Positions 1 to 12,300 of a stretch of 64,000 nucleotides of DNA are shown piece after piece (the first letter of the stretch is position 1; the number at the start of each line of letters is the position of its first letter). Origin of the DNA: Coleophoma eucalyptorum (lineage: Eukaryota > Ascomycota > Leotiomycetes > Helotiales > Dermateaceae); NCBI GenBank assembly GCA_026120035.1, contig JALRME010000011.1, positions 62,001-126,000 on the forward strand. Direction: 5' to 3'. A model generated the notes under the pieces. The model was not told where the DNA came from. It saw only the letters and a list, made by a program, of their open reading frames with translations, and ran no database searches. Both the position numbers and the translations under genes were made by a program.

Positions 1-837
1 ATTTCCAGGTGCCTTACGAAATTCCCTGCCTTACCAAGGCCCTCAATACACATCGAATTTTATTTCCCCTCTGCTTCATCTATCTTACCTTATCTCTTCA
101 TACTTCAACCGCCATCTTTGACAAGCTTTTGATTTCATCAGAATCCTCTTCTTGAACACTCTTTCGAGTGTTTCCTACCTATTCAACCCCGATTCAATTT
201 ACTACAATCGTTTCACAGCTCTTCTACATTGATCAAAAGTCACTGTGTTACGTATCAAGTTATGAATCAAATTTCATCAGTTTTCAGCAGCTACCTTTTT
301 TCTACAAAGAATCATAAGTCCTTACTTCACTTATTACTGCTTCTCGATTCCAAGCTGTCAATTACCGATTGTACTTGCAAAAAGCGCTTTACTATCGACT
401 CGTTAAGCCTGAGAATATTCAATCCGCTACCCACTCAACTTCTTACCAAAGTAAGTCGCCCACTGTGTCTTCACAGCATTGATGGCAACCTTCAGTCCGC
501 TGATTACCGACGATGCACAGTAGATCCTGATCAATCTTCCAGAGGCTGTGTTCATTTCCCACCTTGACAAAGCACCCATACTAGAAAGCCAAACGCTCAA
601 GTCGATCCATCGCAAGTAATACAGACTCAAACATCTAGATCTGATTTTAGAATCTCCAAGTCCAGTATTGTTACTCTGCTCACAAGAGTTACTGATACTC
701 TATCGACATCCGGAGCCGTGTGTCAGCAATAAGACAGTTACAAGTTAGTTCGTTCCGCGAGTGCATTCAACAAATTGAAGACCTTATGCAGTTTTATCTA
801 TCTTTCAATGGCTGACTCAACCATATAGGACTTCATC
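1..837. other. 5' flank and likely leader of the finger-protein gene
   Basis: No convincing gene. The stretch is pyrimidine-rich in its first 240 bases, as fungal promoters and leaders often are. A good donor (GTAAGT at 451) and an acceptor (AG at 827-828) with a CTGAC branch-like site at 812-816 would make a leader intron ending ten bases before the ATG at 838. The open frames in here (for example 229-567 +) lack ATG starts and resemble nothing I know. Confidence 0.5.
451..828 (+). other. Candidate 5'UTR intron of the finger-protein gene
   Basis: Donor GTAAGT at 451, branch-like CTGAC at 812 and acceptor ATAG ending at 828 match the form of the coding introns in this window. At 378 bp it is longer than those. 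It is inferred from signals only; no transcript is available to confirm it. Confidence 0.35.
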
Positions 838-3800
838 ATGTTCTCATACCAACCACTGCCTGAGGACTTAGGGGGTGGCTATGATCCCAGACAAAATCCT
901 GCCCTTCCATCCATCAGTGTTGGATATCTTCCTAGGAATAATTCCTCTTTGAAACTAACAGTCATGGATCTCGACCCTTTACTCCAGGCTCAACTTGAGT
1001 TTCCCGGAGGCTATCACTGCCATTACTGTGCGCAAGCCATGCCTCATTGGCCAAATGATGAAGAGCTTGGCATGAACTTGGGTCAACTCCAATTACATTT
1101 GAGCAATGCCCATGGTATTTCTCAAGATAGAATTTCGGAGTTCGGTAGGTCATCTTGCTAAACAGACCAAGCAGATAAGCATTACTGATAGATTCCAGTG
1201 GACAATCATGCAGCACAGCTTCTTCTCAATGCTGGGTACACCAAGCAACTCCAAAACAGTAGTACCATACAATGTGAACTTGATTATGCCACTGGCTTCT
1301 TCATGGGAGATCCACGCGCAGGATTCGCAAGTATAGGCGATCATCAAGTCCAGAAACTTGCCGCAGCCACCAACACTCATACCGAGTCTGAGTATCAACT
1401 CAGTCCTGTCGCTATAAATGCCTATTTGGAGCCTCGATATGAAACCAATCCCATAAAGTTCGACACTGGTGTTGCACCTCGGCATCGACCTGACGATACA
1501 ACCTCCATAAACGGTGGGACTAGTGCGCAACATCGAACTATCGATGCTACGTCTTTCATTGTACACGAGACTCCTGAAGTTAAGCATCAACCACATTTGG
1601 TTACACCTACGGCAGCATCTTCCGCGACAAATACCTTCTGCCCTGTTGGAAGTCTAGCTTTAAGCATAACTTCCAGTATTGTGGCTTCTGGCACTAGGGG
1701 CGCAAAGAAATTTGTCTGCGAATTATGTTCGGAGGCCATGCCCGATGCCAGCCTTCCAATGCTCTCTAAGGATCAGATTTTAGATCATGGTCGCAAGTTC
1801 CACAGGCTTCAAGACAACGAGTTTCACGAATTGCTTCCAGATGGAGGATTTTCCTGTCAAGTGTGCGTGGAGGCCATGCCAGGTTCTAGCTTGCCAACAA
1901 TGAATAAGGAGAAGCTTGAGCACCATGCCCACAAGTTCCATCGTCTCAACGACATTGAGTTACCAGAATACTGTAAGTTAGCCTAAGTCCTCGGCATAGC
2001 CATCATACTAAGAATTCTAGTCCAATCTGCTGTCGTTGCAATCTTGAATGCAGCGGACGATATACATGGAGTTGCCACGCTTTCAATCCCTTCTGCTTCT
2101 CAGCAATATATGGCATCTCAACCAGCTGTTGCTTCTCACTCAAGCCCTTCTTCCAGAACATATTCGAAGAGCGTGACACCAAAACATCGATATGATACAG
2201 CAATTCCCCTCGCCGATCGTCCAAGTGCGAAGACTGTTTTTGGAGGTCCACGACAACTTCGTAACTCTGTATCTGCTACTTCGATTCAGGCCCAAAGTCC
2301 TTCTATGGTGAACACTCCAAGCGCGAGTGCAAACCCCTCCAACTTCGCAGGCCCGCAGAACGTAGTCTTCAAAGCCATTGTTCCGCCACCAAGCACAATC
2401 TCTAAGAAGAAACCTGGTCGTCGTAAGGCTGCCGAAGTTGAAGACAAGGAGAAGACGCCTCCAGCAAAGCGCAAACCCAGAGCTAAGAAGACCACTGAGG
2501 CAGGTCCGGATACAACACTGGCTTCTTTCGCAACAACCGACGGCTATAGCTGTTTTATCTGTACCTCTAACAGAGTACAATCTCCATCAATGAACATGCA
2601 GGAGATTATGGGTCACGGTCGGGATACTCACCAACTTATTGGCGAAAACTTGAATGAATACTGTAAGTAGATGCTGGTCTTTCAAAGTGAATAAGCTAAT
2701 TTCTTTGGGTAGTCGTTTCAGTGATGCAGTCATTTTTTGCTGCAAGACACAGCTCTGTTAACTGTAACACTCTGCGTGGAATCCTTCTACCACCTCATGG
2801 TCAGACTGTTGCACAGAATCAATCTTCCATGAGCCCAGTTGTTCCCCAAGGCCTCAACACGCAGGGATATCACGTTACTGTAACTGCTCAACAAAGTAAA
2901 TCGCCCTCAGGCCAATCATTGACACCAAACCCAGCCCTTCCTCAGGGACCAATCATACAAACACCTGGTAGTTCGGGTTTGCAGACTCAGACTGTTGGGA
3001 TACAATCCGGATCTTTGGGACAAGATCAATACAGTTTAAGAGAGACAGGCATGGGTCAAATTCCAACGTCTCTGCGCTACCAAGGGCTTTTGGGTTTTGC
3101 CTCACCTCCACTTCCTAATCCAGGCAACTTTACAATCATATCTGAATCTAGAATGGGACTGAACTCGGCTGCACAAGCACAAGAACCCCAGCCAGCAAGC
3201 TGTTCTCCACGAACGCAGCTATTGCAGCAAGATCCCAGTATTCAAACCTCTCAGAGGCCTATCTATCATTCATCAACACCACAATTAGCAACTCAGGCTT
3301 TGAGACTTGGCAACCCTCCTATTCCTACTCGGAAGCCACAATATCTGCAAAGAAAAGTTCAAAGTGCAAGCATGGACTCCTTAACCCTTCCTACCATTTC
3401 CAAACCACATCTGTCTGTTAATGGTGCACAACCAGTCAGCTCAGCCTCTCCACTGATACAAGCGTCATGTGCCGCTCAATTTACTTCTGGCCCTTCCATG
3501 AGTGCCACACCACCATCCATAGTGTCACCTGATAGCTCTTTCTACCCAGTAATTGCAGATCATTCTCCTGACCCTGTTACGGATCTTATTACGGGTGACT
3601 CTACCCATTTTTCACACGAAGATGGGGATAGCGGCACAGATCTACTCTTTGAAGATCTCAGGGCCTTGCTCGATGTGGAGTTAGGAACTTGCTCCACTCC
3701 TCTTGAGGTTACAGAGTTAGCACAAGACGAGCAGCAAGTGCTTAAACAGCAAGATTTACATGCGATTGAGCAAGCCACTCCAATGGAGATTGACAGGATC

Positions 3801-5810
3801 CTCCTCAATGCCAATGTCAACCCTAGGGCTTCATTGTTGACAGACTATATTGAGAACAGTGGTTTGGGATTGGACAAAGAATGGCTCAATGATTTATTTG
3901 GAGATGAACTGGCTCAAGAGACTGAAGCGCAACCTCTTGCAGCAGCTATCGACATTGTCTCCACGCCCAAGGTTACCCATGCAGTTGCAACTCAGGCCAA
4001 ACATTCCGAGAAGACGAGAGACAGCAGAGAACACGATATTGTACTCAATCCAACCAACAAGGAGCCCGCTGCGAACATCAATGGCACCCTGTCGCAGATT
4101 TCTACAAGTATTTTCATTGCGGAATCGTTATCTACCGACATGGATTCTGCAAAGGAGCATACCAGTAAGGCCTTAGAAAATCGAAAGGCTGCATCAGCTG
4201 AAGTCCAACCATCCAAGAGTCTAAATCCGAAATGTTCGGGGGTAATTGATTCAGCTAACAAGCTTCCAACCGCTTCCAGCGAAAACACCTCAGTTCAAGA
4301 TACTCCGGTGCAGACCACCCTGTCCCAAAAGCTACAGGTTCAAAAGCTTTCAGTTGAGAAAACTCTAATTCACAAGCCACAAATTCAGCTCGCGCCATCT
4401 CAAGTTCGCCAAATTAATGCCGGTGGATGGAATGACGAAGCACCAGCTAGAAGAGGACGAGCACCAAAATCGTCCTATGCTTTGATTGGTTATGAGATAG
4501 AATCATCTGACAATGAGGAAGTTGATGGAGATGACATTCCAGCCCGATCTCCAGATCATCGAGGATATGATGATATTTGCATGTTCTCAAATCTTTCGGC
4601 ATTGGGCGCGAATATTTCAGATTTTGATGATGAAAAAGCAAAGTCTGCCGGTGCTGTTGATGATGAGTCGAGTACGCGTGGAGAAAATAGTGATGCGAAA
4701 GGCTACGGCAGCGATTCTGAGGTGAATTATGCAACTGCTTTGATCACACAAGACGCTACCAATGAGGGCATTGACCAGGAGGCATCCAAATCAAAATTTG
4801 AAGGTATTCTGCATCAGCCTACATCTACAATAAATCATCAGACTTCAGTATTATGCTGTGGAAAGGGCAAGGGAAATACATTTATCGGCAAGCGTCTGCC
4901 AAATGTTCAAGCAACTGAACCTGAGATACTTAAGGCCAAGGTCAAAGAGGGTCTCCATCTGGATATTCTAGACCCCAATCCTGTTCAACCAGCTGACCGT
5001 GGCAAGGCCGGAAAGAGCCGGCGTGTAACATATTCTGACAAGTCTCCGCCAGGCAAGAGTCTTAAGCCAGAGGAGTTATTTGTCAATCGTCGCAAGGCAG
5101 AGGAGAAGCATGATATCGAAGATGGGAATCAAGAAGGTGGAGATCAAAACGAAGCTTCTTACACAAATGAAGAACAAGAAGTAAAGTCAGATGGGGATGC
5201 AGATGAGGAAGACTCTGATGACAGCGTTTCGGATTTCACCCCAGAGGATGTTGATGATTCTGAGTATGAAGATGAAGTCACCACCCGCGTTGGACGAAGA
5301 CGAGCAAGTGGTAGATCTACTCGTCAAACATCACTCGCTGATTCTGAACTCAATCAAGGGAGTATGCCTAAATCCAGCGGGGCCGATAGACAATTTGCTT
5401 CATTCATTTACCAACCCGGCGATGATTGCCATCTGAATGATGACAGTCAGCAAGTGGTTCTAAACATTGAAGATCTTAAAGACGGAATCTTTAGGGGAAG
5501 CTGTAGCTTCGACTTCAATGTCAAGGACATCAATTTCTCCAATGATCATGGTGAGAAGGTCTCACTTGAGACTCTTGGCTGGGATGCACTGAACAGCTTG
5601 TCTGAAGAAGAATTTATGCGTCTTGAGGAATTACATGGCTCTCAACTACTTGCCCTGAGTGCAAAGATGACACCAGAGCAAAGAACCACCACTCTTCGTA
5701 CATCCAGAATCGAACTTAGAAGAATTGGATCTGTCACTTATGTCGATGTTTTCGACCGCGAACCAGATACTTTACTTCCTCCCATCGGGGAAATTCGGGG
5801 GTCTTATTAA
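838..5810 (+). CDS. Large protein with four repeated C2H2-like zinc fingers, function unknown
   Basis: Four exons: 838-1144, 1199-1972, 2021-2662 and 2713-5810, giving 1606 residues with closed phases. Four finger units start near residues 61, 276, 322 and 538; each has the form C-x2-C-x(~20)-H-x4-H, and units 1-3 share the signature C-x2-C-x-x-A-M-P. Three of the units are followed, a few residues after the last His, by a phase-1 intron splitting the codon after E-F/E-Y, so finger and intron were apparently duplicated together. A basic AT-hook-like stretch (KKKPGRRK) precedes finger 4. The rest is Gln/Ser/Pro-rich and disordered, with an acidic patch near residue 1400, then a more ordered C-terminal 120 residues that I do not recognise. 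A nuclear DNA- or protein-binding role is an inference from fingers plus basic and acidic regions. Confidence 0.8.
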
Positions 5811-6451
5811 TAATGGTTTGTTGTCTTCAAATGTGGAGGACATTAATTCCTAGGAAACAAGTGATGAGTGGTGGTAGAGACGACATTCGTGCAGCGAATA
5901 TGGTGCTATTTTGGCGAACTTGCATCGATGACAGCGCACAAGTGGATCAAGCTTCGGTACAGGGAGAGTAGTCTTGATATTATGTGGAGGATGCAAGCAG
6001 AGTACAAGAGGACTTGATAACAAAGAGATTCGTAGCGTAGAAAATTGCAATATAAAGTCCTGATTAAATACTCGATAACGCAGGCCATGGAATTGTGAAG
6101 ATACGCCTTCTCAGTATTTGTGGTACCGCCCTTGAGCACAATAGTGTACGTTGCGTTAAATCGGCAAGCAGAGAGTAGTACCAAGTCTTGGAGACATATT
6201 CCCCGGCATCACTCTCTTCCTCGCTGGACTTGACGATGACTCCGTACTCTGTTTCCATAAAGCGAGGCAGGTGTCGTGACCTTCGGAAAACAACGAAACG
6301 AGCGTTGTGCCATCGTCATCGGGTTTAGGATTTTCCGAAACGCCGGCTGAAGCTCTCGAACTAGCTTATGAAGGACACATCTGAAGTTAGATCCCTCGGA
6401 CCATTTGCAGACAGGAATCTCCATCACCAGATTCCCTTTCAGACCGCTAAG
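5811..6451. other. Intergenic region upstream of STE24
   Basis: No gene seen. It must hold the 3' end of the finger-protein gene and the STE24 promoter. Minus-strand open frames here are short, overlap each other and show no domain. Confidence 0.6.
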
Positions 6452-7967
6452 ATGGATATCCTTCAGGTTTGTGGCTAAATACAACGTTTATTTTTGAAAT
6501 CCTAACGTTTTGCAGCGTCTGGCCCGCTTCCTAGATAGGCCTATGTTCCCATGGAAAGGTCTCATAGTTGGGTTCTCTCTCGCGCAGTATTTCTTCGAAG
6601 GCTTTCTCTCTCTCCGACAATATCAGGTCCTCAAGCAAACCAAACCTCCGAAAGTCTTGCAGGGCGAGGTCTCTCAGGAGGTCTTTGACAAAAGTCAGGT
6701 AGGAAATAGGTCGCATGTCTATAAGGCTTACACTGACCAGAACAGGCTTATGGACGTGCTAAGGCAAAATTCGGTCTCTTCTCCGGTCTCTATGGTCAAA
6801 TTCAAAACACTGCATTCATTTACTTCGATGTTCTCCCAAAGCTTTGGAACTTGACTGGATCATGGCTCCTTCGATTTGCTCCTACCCGATTTTCTGGCGA
6901 GATCTCGCATTCCATCGTTTTTGTCCTCACGTTCATTGTTATACAGCAGATAATCTCTCTGCCTACCTCAGTCTATCAGACTTTTGTATTGGAGGAAAAA
7001 TTTGGGTTCAACAAGCAGACGCCTAAGTTGTTTGTCACTGATATGCTGAAGTCTCAAATGTTGGCTTTCGTTTTGGCCCCTCCTATCTTGGCTGGATTTT
7101 TGGCCATTGTACAGAAGACTGGCAATCAGTTTTTCTACTATCTATGGTTATTCGGCGCCGGGCTGCAGGTTTTCATGATCACTGTCTACCCAATAACCAT
7201 TTTGCCACTCTTCAATAAGCTCTCCCCTCTGGAACCTGGCGACCTTAAGACTGGGGTTGAAGGGCTTGCCGACAGATTGAAGTTTCCTCTTCACGAGCTT
7301 TACGTTATTGATGGAAGCAAAAGAAGTGCTCACAGCAACGCATATTTCTTTGGTATGCCATGGAAGAAGCACATTGTCATCTATGATACCTTGATTGAGA
7401 AGAGTGAGACACAAGAGGTTGTGGCTGTACTTGCACATGAACTGGGCCATTGGAGCTTGGGTCACACGACTAGATTATTTGGAATTTCACAGGTAAGAGA
7501 TCTCGACATCTGCACCAGAATATGCTAACTTCAGGTAGTTCCATTTCTTCTACATCTTTTCTCTATTCTCCGTCTTCATCAATAACAAATCCTTGTACAA
7601 TTCATTTGGCTTCCATAATGAATTCCCAATTATAATCGGATTCATTCTCTTCTCGGACGCTCTTGCCCCAATGGACACGGTCATCAAGCTCCTGATGAAC
7701 ATCCTCAGCCGACGCTATGAGTTCCAAGCAGACGAATTTGCGCTCAATCTTGGATACAAGACTGAGCTAGCTCGATCCTTGATCAAACTACAGATTCAGA
7801 ATTTGAGCACAATGGACGCAGATTGGATGTATGCAAGCTACCACTTCTCACATCCAATTCTGTCCGAGAGACTAGGTGCCCTGGGATGGTATGGCGATGC
7901 CTCGAAGAAGGATGGTTCCGCGGCCAGTGATGAAAAGGTCGCGCAAGCCAGTGGCAGAGAACTGTAA
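6452..7967 (+). CDS. STE24: CAAX prenyl protease Ste24 (M48 zinc metalloprotease)
   Basis: Ste24 is a multispanning ER/nuclear-envelope zinc protease that removes the aaX tripeptide from prenylated CAAX proteins and makes the second N-terminal cut of a-factor precursors. Four exons (6452-6466, 6516-6698, 6746-7492, 7539-7967) give 457 residues, about the length of the yeast enzyme. The first coding exon is only five codons (M-D-I-L-Q), joined in phase 0 to R-L-A-R-F. The zinc motif HELGH falls at residues 297-301, and the third ligand lies in the later YEFQADEFA block. Several hydrophobic spans are evident, for example before and after residues 95-190. The C-terminal tail is short and polar. 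It ends only 66 bp from the stop codon of the convergent gene at 8034. Family assignment is near certain. Confidence 0.96.
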
Positions 7968-8033
7968 AATACGTACAGATAGCAAGTAGAGAGTTGAGTC
8001 CACAGTATCCGTGTGCCGTGCTTCATAGCTTGA

Positions 8034-8600
8034 TCAGGATTCTCGTGCCGCTGCTTCGGCAGCTAATCGAACAGCTTCGTGCTTCGCCTTCACTTCTGCC
8101 TTTAGTCTTGCTTTCTTCTCTGCCCTTTTAGCCTCCTTGTCTTTCGGTTTCACTGCTTTGGTCACAGGCTCAGTTTCTTTGGCCTCAGCCAAATCTGCCT
8201 CCATGGGTGCACCTGAATTGCCAGGGACGATTTCTCCTTCAAGGTCCTCCTGCTCCCTTTGGTATTCGTCCAGATCTTGCCAGCCTTCAGCCTCCATTTT
8301 GTCGCCGGTTTGCACATCACCGTTTTCCAAACCCCCAACTGCTACTGGTACAGCCTCGTCAATATCCAAGACTGGTGCCAGCCATTCTCCACGTAGACCA
8401 GCTTCGACACGCTGCAGATTGTGAATTGTAACGCTTGAATTGGTTGAACCCGCTGATGGACCTGATGATTCGAGGCGTGCATTGGGCAGAAGGTATGGCG
8501 AGGTCTTCGTTGCTGCAAGGTAGTTTTGTAGATGTGAAAGGGCAGTCTCCGCAGAGACTGGAATCGAAGCTTGAGAACGATGTGGTGGGAAGGCGGACAT
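8034..8600 (-). CDS. Conserved-looking Lys/Ala-rich small protein, function unknown
   Basis: Intronless. I chose the ATG at 8600 (M-S-A-F-P-P, 188 residues) because the 32 residues added by the in-frame ATG at 8696 look like translated leader; the longer form (220 residues) cannot be excluded. The N-terminal half has a Ser/Thr-rich segment followed by an ordered-looking block around HNLQRVEAGLRGEW, which gives the impression of a conserved fungal family. The last 45 residues are a highly charged Lys/Ala/Glu helix (EAKRAEKKARLKAEVKAK), typical of nucleolar or RNA-binding tails. It shares a 239 bp divergent promoter with the bL34m gene and converges on STE24. No function is assigned; a ribosome-biogenesis role is only a guess from tail and neighbour. 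Confidence 0.75.
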   Translation of the reverse strand: MSAFPPHRSQASIPVSAETALSHLQNYLAATKTSPYLLPNARLESSGPSAGSTNSSVTIHNLQRVEAGLRGEWLAPVLDIDEAVPVAVGGLENGDVQTGDKMEAEGWQDLDEYQREQEDLEGEIVPGNSGAPMEADLAEAKETEPVTKAVKPKDKEAKRAEKKARLKAEVKAKHEAVRLAAEAAARES

Positions 8601-8839
8601 TTTGACGGCCGAAGCAGACACTCTTGACTTAGGAATAGAATAGAGTGATTTCTTCAATGCTAGGTGGTCTTGATCGTAAATGTGGTCGGTTTTCATATTG
8701 AAAGTCCAAATTTTTTGGACTTGACGCGGGGCCCTGCCCGCTAGCGCATTTTAGCATCCAGATTTCTGGACGACGTACAATTCGCTTTATGGGCGAGACA
8801 GCAGGTGTCAATCCACGCATTGAAGAGCTAACCGCCATT

Positions 8840-9294
8840 ATGTTGTGCCAACGCTGTTCTCGAGGCTTGAATGTCATCTCAAGAGTATCAACAGCATCGC
8901 GGGCACTACAGTCTGCCTCTTTCCAGTCGTCCAAGAGGTAACTGTTCAACTACTCTTCTTCTGTAGCATCTCTAACAGCACGCCTTATAGGACGTTCACA
9001 TCTATTACACCACGCCGCCCAATACTTCCATCCAGCTCCTTCAAGCCTACATTCTCAAATGCATCGACATCAGAACCATCATCTGCTGCTGCACCTTTGG
9101 ACTTGATGCCCAAGCTGTCAACACACCCTGCGCTAGGATCTATGCAAGTTCGATGCGGCCCAAGAAACACTTTTGACCCAAGCCATTTCGTCAGGAAGAG
9201 ACGCCATGGGTTTTTGTCAAGACTAAGGACGAGGAAGGGCCGCAATACGTTGCAGAGACGACGAGCGAAGAAGCGGAGCACACTGAGCCACTAA
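8840..9294 (+). CDS. MRPL34: Mitochondrial large-subunit ribosomal protein bL34m
   Basis: Two exons, 8840-8937 and 8991-9294, join in phase 2 (AG|G, Arg) to give 133 residues. The N-terminus, starting M-L-C-Q-R-C-S-R-G-L, is rich in Arg, Ser and Ala with no acidic residues, as expected of a mitochondrial presequence. The C-terminal 45 residues carry the bL34 signature: a TFDPSHFVRKRRHGF block followed by RKGRNTLQRRRAKKR, the very basic helix pair that lies in 23S-type rRNA. The body is therefore a mature L34 fused to a long fungal presequence. The start is chosen because it gives the presequence and a clean splice; the region upstream is the shared divergent promoter. Confidence 0.92.
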
Positions 9295-10241
9295 GCACGT
9301 GGGAGCTTTAGGGAGGTTGAAAGACTAATCTCGAGAATGGTGGAGGCTGGACAGTTTATGGAATTGTATGATACGGCGCGCATGCTTTATGGGCTTATGC
9401 ATCAGCCTGGAGTTGGGATGACTAGCATAAAATGGCCTTGGTGATTTGTTTGTGTAAGATAAAAAGAACCCCGAATCACGAGCATATACGCCTCTTCGAC
9501 CTAGATCTTTGTGCCATGGAAAAGAAAGCTACTTATAAGCACCAAGGTTTGAAAAGTCATCTGAAGACCAAAGGAAGTTGTCATTCGGTTCGGGGACTCA
9601 GCAGATGTCTTTCCGTCAGCGTTCTTGGACGCAAACAGTAGCTGCATCAATCGAATCATCACAAGGTGCATGTTCAGTTGCCAGTAAAATATTTATCTTC
9701 AATAATCTCTGCGGTGTACTGGCGCTTCTAACCACCGACCGTTTGCGGGCTCATCAAGGGTGGAGGTGGATGCTCCGGCGCCCATAGTACGGAGACAGCG
9801 CGTGCATTTCAGTGCTTAATCCCTGCTGTGAGCCGGAAAGCTGCCTGCCATCATTAACTTTCAAACAAACTTCAGCATCTTCCAAAACACAGCCTTGGAT
9901 AAAATGCACGAATATTCAACAATAGTATATTTAGGTATTGCTGCATGGTATGCGCATGCCGAAGCCCAAGAATTCCCACCGCTGCAGATTGGAAGTGGTG
10001 GCTGAATCTGACCGGCATGCGGCTGAGCTGATGGGCGTGCAGCCCCCAACATCAAATAAAACATGTCGGGCTGCTGCTTCACACATTTCGATTGCCCATG
10101 TCCTTTCCATTATTCTTTAATTGAGGCCAAAACAATGTCTCTATTTACTCTGTCATTATTCTCTTGACATTCCGCATTATTACTCCCCGATATTATATTT
10201 CGCATTGGCTCCTCCAATTTTCCCATCTCAGCCTTGACGCT
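9295..10241. other. Gene-free stretch between bL34m and the modin-like gene
   Basis: Nothing recognisable. Short open frames at 9432-9641 and 9578-9787 have no domain and no plausible splice continuation. The last 100 bases are AT-rich and probably include the start of the next transcript. Confidence 0.5.
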
Positions 10242-12300
10242 ATGGGGCTGAACTCGCTCAATCAGAATGTCCTCGCACTTGTTGCTTTGATTGTCTCTCT
10301 GGTTGCTCTTCTTACCACTGTACTCCAAGTGTTGCAGCAGTACTTCTCCAGCGCTGACGGCTATCGAAGATGTGCGGAATCTGTGATGGGCAAATGGTCC
10401 GAAGGTAAGTAAACAACAGAATTTAAAAGACTGAGATTCTTAGGACCGTGTCACTGATCCTCTACCTGCAGGGACTCATCGCAAACTTCGAGGCTCTCAA
10501 TTTCGAGTTGAAGTCGTTTTCGAAACGCCTGTTATATTCGTTGCACCCCCTTCCAATAAGAATGGCCCCATTCCCAATCGACCTATTCATTATATTACTG
10601 GGACGGATGAATCGTATAAGAATACCAGAGTCTTGCGAAGAGCGGAGCAGCATCAGGCAGATCTGCAAGCCGCCAACCGGGTGCATACTGCAGACGATGA
10701 GCGAGCTTCTTGGTTGACCTTACTATCCACGTTGCAGCGGAAAGAATTAGAATCTAGGTCCTGGGACGAAGAGAAAAGAAGCCACGGTGCAGGGAAACCT
10801 TCTCAGGGACAACCAAGGGTTATCGAACCTCCAGAATATGGTACCGCATGCTGTTTGCAAAGCAAGACAAGATCTTGGGATTTCATGCCCTCTTCAATCA
10901 CAAAGCCTTTCGCTACATCTGCTATTTGCCATTTGGTAGAGATGATGGCAATGGTAGGCATGTATTGGAAAGCCTTTGACCAAAGCTTTTGGAACTTGAG
11001 GGCTGAAGGCAATGGTCATATCTTGACTACAACAGAAGTTCATGGTCTTGGTGTCATGGTCAAGTAAGCAATATCGCTATATTTCTCAAATTAAACTACT
11101 AAGTGAAATAGCTTCGCAGTCTCCGGAAAGGCAGTTTTCAAGGAAAACCGTGTCATTCCTTCCGAAGATATCAAGGACCTGTGCTTCGGTTTCGTTTTAG
11201 ATATCTTTTCTACAAAAGGATATCAAGCAAAACATCCTGATGCCCAAAGTCTTAACTTGGTCTTTGGGCAAGCAGAAGATGTACGGAACACTTTAGAATC
11301 ATTAGGATGCTCTGCAGACTTGGTTAAAAAGTATGAGAAGGACCACAAGCACATATTTTCTGGTTAGTATAGACAGATACCCACCAGTGTATCCATTCTC
11401 TAATTTGCCTTAGTATCTTTCGAGATCGTAGCAATGCTGAGTCGAGTTGTTCGTATTCGAGGCAGCAGCTTCAGAATGGTAAGGCTTAAGGGTTTCCACC
11501 CGATACATAATCCGAGCCTCGTTTTATTTACTAATACTCGGCCATTGAACTGCTTCTTCCACCAGGTCCCCAAGTACCTATTGCTGATCCCTTCGTTTTA
11601 GATTCCCAATCCAACCGAGGACTCATGGCTTAAGATAATCGACCCCAAGAAGCCCTCATGGAAAATGACACGAATGATGGAAATTTTTCAAACAAAACTT
11701 AAGAAATATATGTCTACTGAAAGCTTGTCTACAAACACCCAACTTAAGCGTATTACCAAGGACTGGAGTTTTGTCAAGGAAGTCGACGAATGCAACGATG
11801 ACCTTAGTCTTTGCATCCAGGCTCGCGAGGCAATTCATGATGCCATTGATAATGTTGACAAGTATTTACTAGAAGAAGTTGACCAAGCCCTCGTTCTTGG
11901 TGTGCTTGTTACACATCTGAAGGCGGTCATGGACGAGCTTGATAACCCAGAATCTGTGCTCAATTCAATTGTCCTAGCTAACAAAGAGGAGCCCTTGGTC
12001 AACTTCTACTTTAACGAAATCTTCCCTACTGTTGTTAAGAGCAAAGTCAACTCAACTGATCGATCACCGCTTTATAAGGCTGGTAATGAACAGGCCGATG
12101 TGCACAGTTCTAGAACAGATGGTGATCCCCGACATCCCAGAGATCCAACCATGTATGAAAAGGAACGTAGGAGTGAGGTGTGGATAACTTTGGTTTTCCG
12201 AATGTTCTGTTGGCTCCTGCTTCACGATTTCGACCACAAAGACATCAAAATCGTACCCTCGGATTTGAAAGGAAGTAGAATGCCTGTCTTTATTGGATGA
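10242..12300 (+). CDS. Modin-like fungal protein, single N-terminal membrane span
   Basis: Five exons (10242-10404, 10472-11063, 11112-11362, 11414-11478, 11602-12300) give 589 residues, all phases closing. Residues about 8-32 form one hydrophobic segment (ALVALIVSLVALLTTVL). Then comes the hallmark of proteins annotated as modin-related in many Pezizomycotina: Y-R-R-C-A-x-S-V-M-G-x-W, a FRVEVVFETPVIFVAPP block, and later the LVEMMAMVGMYWKAFD and AEGNGHILT blocks with a GLGVMV...FAVSGK continuation. The C-terminal 200 residues (exon 5) are helical, acidic and unlike any domain I can name. Biochemical function is unknown; these proteins vary between strains and species and have been discussed alongside incompatibility genes, but that link is weak. 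Intron 4 (123 bp) is longer than the others. Confidence 0.75.

Noticed and set aside
229..567. 112-codon frame near the window start
   Set aside because: Starts at TTG, no domain, and interrupted by the probable leader intron signals.
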